NCBI RefSeq assembly: GCF_019059575.1
Contig: NW_024882961.1
Location: 1-64,000 of the forward strand
Direction: 5' to 3'
DNA: 64,000 nt
DNA from: Amphibalanus amphitrite
Lineage: Eukaryota > Arthropoda > Thecostraca > Balanomorpha > Balanidae
The notes beneath the pieces were generated by a model. The model did no database searches, was not told the origin of the DNA, and worked only from the letters and a program-made list of their open reading frames with translations. Position numbers and translations under genes: made by a program. The number at the start of each line of letters is the position of its first letter. The first letter of the stretch is position 1. Below, one piece after another: positions 59,064-64,000 of this stretch.

Positions 59064-59910
59064 CTACTGAGACCGTGTCGGTAGAAGCGCGATGTTCACC
59101 CATACCGTCTCATACATAAACGGCAGACAGCCACCGGCGTACTTCTGGCACGCCACAGAGTGGACGCTGTGGGTCATCAGGAACCCGGCGTCCCTTAGCT
59201 TACCCAGCGCCTCGAGGAACCGGCGGGCTCCCTCTGCACTGACGTGCGGCGCCACCTCTGACTGCTGTATCCCCACTCCGGATGTCAGCTGCCCGTACGG
59301 ATGGGTGAGATGCAGCTCGAGCGCCAGCTGACGAACCTGCCGCAGCGTGGCGCCGGCGGTCAACAGGACCTCCCACTCACTCCCCTCGACATCCAGCTTT
59401 AGGTAGTCTATGACGCCCGTCTCCAGACCGGCTCGTGCCGCGGCAGAGGCCAGGCTGAGCACGGGAAACGTGCCGCTGTGGCCGTCGGCGGCGGCCACGC
59501 CCTCCGCGTGGAAGAACACCCGCTCGGAGCGGCGGTAACTGTCGCGACCCATGGTCGGGTCAAACGCGTGTACCGTGCAGCCGAGGTCAGACATCTGGTC
59601 GTCGAAGCTGAAGTCGTTGTTGATTCCAAATGAGAGCACGGAGCAGTTGGCGTGCAGCCAGTCGAGACAGGTGGGTTTCACGCCGTCCGTCTGTCCCAGC
59701 ACGGTCTCGTTGTTGATCATGCAGTTGAAGCACCGGCCGCCGAGACCGCGCTGACTGTGGCAGAGGGACTCGGCGGGTAGTGATTCCAGCTCCGTCTGCA
59801 GCCGGGTGAACAGAGCGTCGGACCGACTGATGGAGAGGGCGGCGGACGACCGACCCTTGGTAAAGGGAGCGGCGGCCGGCGCTGGCGGTCTGTGTATTGA
59901 TGGCGACCCC
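59064..59910 (-). CDS. METTL24-like methyltransferase, last exon
   Basis: The frame resembles methyltransferase-like protein 24 (Methyltransf_21/FkbM-type fold). Visible motifs are a CFNC cysteine pair before the domain, VLSFGINNDFSFDDQM (nucleotide-binding motif I), VHAFDPTMG, DYLKLDVEGSEWEVL (conserved acidic motif), LALELHLTHPYGQ and the terminal YETVWVN. The frame is open upstream of the first ATG (59720) to about 59910, where a minus-strand acceptor AG (59911-59912) precedes it. A TAA blocks the frame further up, so earlier exons exist and were not found. The substrate of METTL24 proteins is unknown. It is convergent with FANCD2. Confidence 0.85.
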
Positions 59911-60799
59911 CTGCCGGCATACGGGTATAGTTAAACTGGGTACACACAAAACATCAGGATGCAGTCGTAGCAGATTCAGACTGACACACAGGGCGTGGCT
60001 GTTAGACAAACTTTGAAAAGAAGGCGGAGTTAATGACTAGATTTGCGGAGCATTTTAATCTTTTAAATGCTTTCCCTCTATTTTCCAACGTTAGTTGCAA
60101 CTGAAAGCCATTGGGTCATCTAATTTTAACACCAATCATCCAATGATTCGATCTCTGATGTTCAGTGCCCACTCACCCGAATGTGTTCTCCAAAGAAACT
60201 GCCAAATAAGTAGCGACGCCAGTGAAAAGTATGATCGCGTAGAGCGACCTCGCCTTGGTCTTACGGATGATACTTTTCAACTGCCGATGCATGTCTTGCC
60301 GGATAGTGCTTTGTAGTAGAAATTAATTGTCTCTGTTTGAGACGAAAACTAATGATTCAGTCATGAGTTCATCCTGTGGGGGAAAACGAAATGTCAGTCG
60401 GTCCTAAGAAGACAAATGACAATTTAGCGACAATCTACTTCAGCCTGCATTTTGTCGAAAATCTCAGGTTTCCATGACCTGATTTCTGAGCTTTCTGAGA
60501 CATGACCCAATGATTTACCTTGTAGGTTTACCAATGAGTTACCAGTATACGTAATAAATGAAATATGTGAAACGAAAACAACTTGACGAGACAAGTTTAT
60601 TTTAGATAAACAAGTTTATTTTAGATTTTAGATAACAAGTTTATTTTTAGATGAAATTGCTCTTGGAACCGCTGAACACCCTCAAAAATGGCGCTATAAT
60701 GTTGGAATTCGTTTACAGCCCAAATACTACATGTTATAGAAATTTTTAAAGGGAAGTAAAAGTTGCTATTTTCTAACGAAATTCACCTTTTATTAATTT
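59911..60799 (-). other. Probable intron of the METTL24-like gene
   Basis: AT-rich sequence with three repeats of ACAAGTTTATTTTAGAT near 60593-60652. The upstream exon is not recognised. Confidence 0.4.
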
Positions 60800-60962
60800 T
60801 GAATAAAACTAAGAGGGGGAAAATTTTGACATTTGTTCTCGAGTTAGTTCTACCGATGACAAATGAATAGAGACTAAAGTTATTTCATTCACTTTTATCA
60901 GCTTTCGTACAGGTGGGGGCGGCCAATTTACACCACCGGCCAAATTACCCCACTCTCCCCTA
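60800..60962 (-). mobile_element. End of a TA-flanked element
   Basis: Reading inward on the minus strand after TA (60961-60962): GGGGAGAGTGGGGTAATTTG. It matches the segment at 13219-13420. Only one end is evident. Confidence 0.55.
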
Positions 60963-61490
60963 CATAGCAGCACAGGATTTTTATCCATCAGCAATGCAAG
61001 GCATTACATTTAAATCCGTCCCTACTCACGTGGTTCGAGCGGAGGTCCTTCCAATCAGGCAGCCGCTGTATGGCCGGTGTGCTGCTGACCGGACCGCCCG
61101 TTCTCTGCTCTCCCGTCCCTTGGAGAGGCCGGCGCGGCCCGTGCACCGCCGCCGCGGGCGCCGTGCAGGTGAATGACCCGCCCGCCCCTGGCGGTCGTTA
61201 GTGAACGGGCTCACGGCCGGCGGACGGGCGGCAGGCTGTGGCGAGAGGAGCGGTGCAGCCGAGATGCGGCGGAGAGGGCCTCCGTGGAGCGGCCCGGTCT
61301 GGCTCTATAGCGACTGCACAGTGCACGGCCCAGTCCTAACAAAGGCCGTAAACACGGTTCGACAGCATTGAATGAAGTTCAGCTTTAATAAACGCTTATG
61401 CATAGATAACGATTCATGTTATCTATGGCTTATGAAATGCAAAGTGGTTTTAATGCATTTTACTCCATCGTAAATTGACACTCGTTCCTG
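60963..61490. other. GC-rich, CpG-dense block
   Basis: 61030-61330 is markedly GC- and CpG-rich, unlike its neighbours, as in a promoter or first exon. It could serve the METTL24-like gene (minus) or the ORF at 61492 (plus). No exon can be fixed. Confidence 0.35.
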
Positions 61491-61491
61491 T

Positions 61492-61917
61492 TTGTCAGTA
61501 GCAGGCAGCGTCGTTATTGATACTACCACCGTAGATATGAAAGTACGACACTTCAGAAGCTTGGCCCGTGGATGGCTGAGCTTTCTCGCCTATGTCTCTG
61601 TCACTTTGGTCTCGCCAAGGAGGAGTGCAGCTACTGGAAGATCCCTGTCACCTGTCGTTGCTGTACTGGGAGACTCCGATCACCTGTCGCCCCTGTATCC
61701 GAATTTTCTTTACGTACCGAAAGACCTGGGCGTAAATACGAGTGCCACGTTTTGTTATTATATCGGCGAGGAATCGTTTACCGTTTGGCGGTGTAACCGC
61801 TTGGCGGGGACGGTAACCATCTTCAAGGGAAGGTTTTATAGATCGTACCAATTTATCGGCAAAAAGTTAGACGGAGGTTCAAAGGTCTTAGATCGCTATA
61901 TCATTCCGGATTTATAA
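61492..61917 (+). CDS. Hypothetical protein or exon, unrecognised
   Basis: The frame has 141 codons. The listed start is an alternative codon; the first ATG is at 61537 (MKVRHFRSLARGWLSFLAYV), giving 126 residues. That N-terminus is basic then hydrophobic, like a signal peptide. The rest has FCYYIGEESFTVWRCN and a basic C-terminal half. An acceptor-like TTTGTCAG lies just upstream (61491-61498), so it may be a terminal exon. I know no family for it; chance is possible. Confidence 0.3.
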   Translation: MSVAGSVVIDTTTVDMKVRHFRSLARGWLSFLAYVSVTLVSPRRSAATGRSLSPVVAVLGDSDHLSPLYPNFLYVPKDLGVNTSATFCYYIGEESFTVWRCNRLAGTVTIFKGRFYRSYQFIGKKLDGGSKVLDRYIIPDL

Positions 61918-62480
61918 GCCTGTGCAGTGTGCATTGTGCTGCCGGTTACAGCTCATATGTCTTCTGCCGTCTGTTTTTTTTTTTATTATTTGTTTATGTC
62001 TTGCTTATTACCCGCATGCATATTGCATATCGTATATCATAATATCTATAACTCTGCCCTCTCATTGGTCACGAAGCGATAAACGGCCCACAATGCTCGA
62101 AAGGTTGTGGGACTGGGAGATCATCATAATTTTCCTCGGCATTTTGTAGATTTCAAGTCATTTTTTAACAGTCAAAAGGGCCGCGCCACTAAAGGTCAGA
62201 AAATATTTTTGTCCCTATGTGAGTTGTTGGTCAAATCAGCTCATAGCGCTTGCACAAAGGGACCTGCAACAATGCGGAAGAAAAGATTCAGTACCTCTCG
62301 TGAAGTCCCCTTTCACAGTATCCTCTAACTCCGATAAATATTTTGCTTCCTGGTACCATAAAACGGAAACGTTTTCTTCCTAAAACCGTCAAAAGCAATA
62401 ACTTTTACACCAACCTGTGCTCCTAGGCATATAAGCGTTTTTTTTTTTACCGTCCATTATGTCACATCAAGGCGTAGCAG
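61918..62480. other. No gene recognised
   Basis: Contains a T run near 61974-61984. No coding region or repeat boundary is seen. Confidence 0.5.
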
Positions 62481-62671
62481 TTAACCCGCGCCAGGTCGGG
62501 AGGGGCGACGGTTGTTTCGTCATGATTTTTACCGCTCATTCGAACACCGCTTACCGCGTGTCGCTGAGTGGCCCAGGAGCCGAGTTAGAACAGGGGGCGG
62601 GGGGAGGGTGTTCAAACACCTCCCTCCGGCCCGGCTCGGTTGGCGCCGAGCACCGGCCCGGCGCGGGCTAA
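62481..62671. mobile_element. Short F-family MITE
   Basis: TTAA-CCCGCGCC on the left and GGCGCGGG-CTAA on the right enclose about 183 bp. The GGCCCAGGAGCCGAGTT phrase and a GGTGTTCAAACACC hairpin match the right end of the F copy at 57259. Confidence 0.7.
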
Positions 62672-63067
62672 TGGCTGATTTGAAGTTAAAAGGCTGACAA
62701 ACGCTAATATCCGGTTAAGGCCATGACCTGACCGGTACGGATCGTAATGCACTTAATTAGCCTGTTTCGCTCATATTAAACTGACCGCCTCGAGCCGGGT
62801 TATAATTTGTCTGTAACAACGCTAGACCCCACATAACCCCAAGTTTGATGTGGGAAGAGGTCGATAACGGTACAGCCCACTTTAATTTAATTGTGACGAG
62901 TAAAATCTTAGACCAACCAGCGCCTGGCCATTTTCAGGTCATTGGACAAAACGAGCCGTATCTGTGTGTTCGGGTGAGCAAGTCATTTTAAATATTATAT
63001 GCGCTATTCAGATTGATTTGCTTGAGGTGGAGCAACCGTCTGGTTGCTTTTCGACCGTCCCAAACTT

Positions 63068-63530
63068 TTAACCTTCCAGGCGGTGGGGGGGGGGGGGCAT
63101 TTTTTGCCCCCCTTTAGTTTTTTCGATATATCTTGAGAACCGCTGCGCCGATCGTCACCAAACTTTCAGTACCCTCCCGGGAGTAGCTAGCGCACATGGT
63201 GACCAAATTTTTTTCCAAAGGCTATGATGGGTTGGCCGCTTATGACGTCAGAGTGACGTCAATTCTGCCATTTTCGACCCAAAAAAAGGTTTCGCGGGAA
63301 GAGCTGTCAGGCCTACAGCTTAAGAGATACAGAAAAATGTTTCAGACATAAAAGGTGTGGAATTAAAAGGGCTACAAAACTGCTATCTTCGGTTGTTCGA
63401 TTTTTTTTGGATTTTGACCCCCAAAAATAAAAAATAGATTTTTTGAATATAATAGCCAAAAAATCCAAAAAGTTTTTATGAATTTCGAAAAAAAACGGTG
63501 TAAATGCCGAACAGTCATTTGCAAGTGGTT
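63068..63530 (-). mobile_element. A-family fragment
   Basis: TTAA-CCTTCCAGGCGG followed by a G run/C run hairpin starts a segment that matches, inverted, the right half of the A element (around 7560-7960), including ATGACGTCAGAGTGACGTCA. Its other end is not seen. Confidence 0.6.
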
Positions 63531-64000
63531 AGTGCGAAAGAAGGCTCGTCACGTGAGACATCCATATAAATTTGAATTTGGGTTACCAATATTATCTACG
63601 TCTTTTTACTGTTTTTCGAATTTTAAGTTTAGTTAGACTTATCTTTGTTTAAGTTTTGGTTTAAGTTGAATAAGAAACGATAAGAAACGGACGAACGAAC
63701 TGAACTGAACATAACGAAGGAAACGAAACGAAAAATCAAGATCGTACGAAACTACGAACTGTCAAGTTATGTCAAGTGCGCTTTTGGACGTGGCTTAATT
63801 TATCGTGACCTAGTTGGGTTTCATAAGGTATTACCTACTTAAATTTCAGCCTTGTCTGTCCGAAACCTTTGTTACCAGCAATACAGTATTTTCAGATTGT
63901 TTTTGATTGCGGTGTTGACAATTAGGACAAGAGCTGAAACAGTAACAAAGTTCGTTTCGACGTTCGAAGTAGGGTAGCCTGGGGCAAGACGCCCCAGATA
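63531..64000. other. No gene recognised
   Basis: AACGAAAC-type low-complexity sequence near 63665-63740. At 63972 a TAGGGTAGCCTGGGGCAAG phrase resembles the start of the TA-flanked MITEs and may run out of the window. Confidence 0.4.

Overview
The window is nuclear DNA of an invertebrate animal, probably an arthropod and perhaps a crustacean. One animal DNA-repair gene, FANCD2, can be read through 24 exons with GT-AG introns and consistent phases. A METTL24-like gene follows on the opposite strand. The transposons (BEL/Pao, a CR1/L2/Jockey-type LINE, TTAA-flanked elements, hAT MITEs) are of animal type. The species cannot be fixed from the sequence.

Layout. 1-19500 is almost entirely repeats: TTAA-flanked nonautonomous families (called A, B, D, F here) packed with GGTCA/TGACC words, hAT-type MITEs with 8-bp target duplications, a 5'-truncated LINE, a ~160-bp tandem repeat and an E-box tandem repeat. 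FANCD2 begins with a 154-bp coding exon at 20077. Intron 1 is about 23.2 kb (20231-43458) and carries a stack of nested transposons: a TTAA-flanked B element (24692-41770) was entered by a LINE, which was itself entered by a 5.9-kb TA-flanked DNA element and two MITEs; a BEL/Pao LTR retrotransposon (33003-41422) also entered the B element, and its left LTR later received a 2.07-kb insertion. FANCD2 exons 2-24 are compact (43459-55933) and give a predicted protein of 1415 residues with the monoubiquitination lysine at position 554.

Downstream are two more TTAA elements, the last exon of a METTL24-like methyltransferase on the minus strand (59064-59910), a GC-rich block, an unrecognised 141-codon ORF and more TTAA elements.

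The most unusual signals are: consensus ecdysone-receptor-type palindromes (AGGTCA-N-TGACCT) conserved inside the dispersed D family; paired full CRE sites in the B family; hAT MITEs whose interiors are iterations of one short word; poly-G/poly-C hairpins at the ends of TTAA elements; and decayed tandem duplications of the 3' splice site plus exon start upstream of five different FANCD2 exons. All coordinates and alignments were made by eye; family assignments rest on remembered protein and TE hallmarks.
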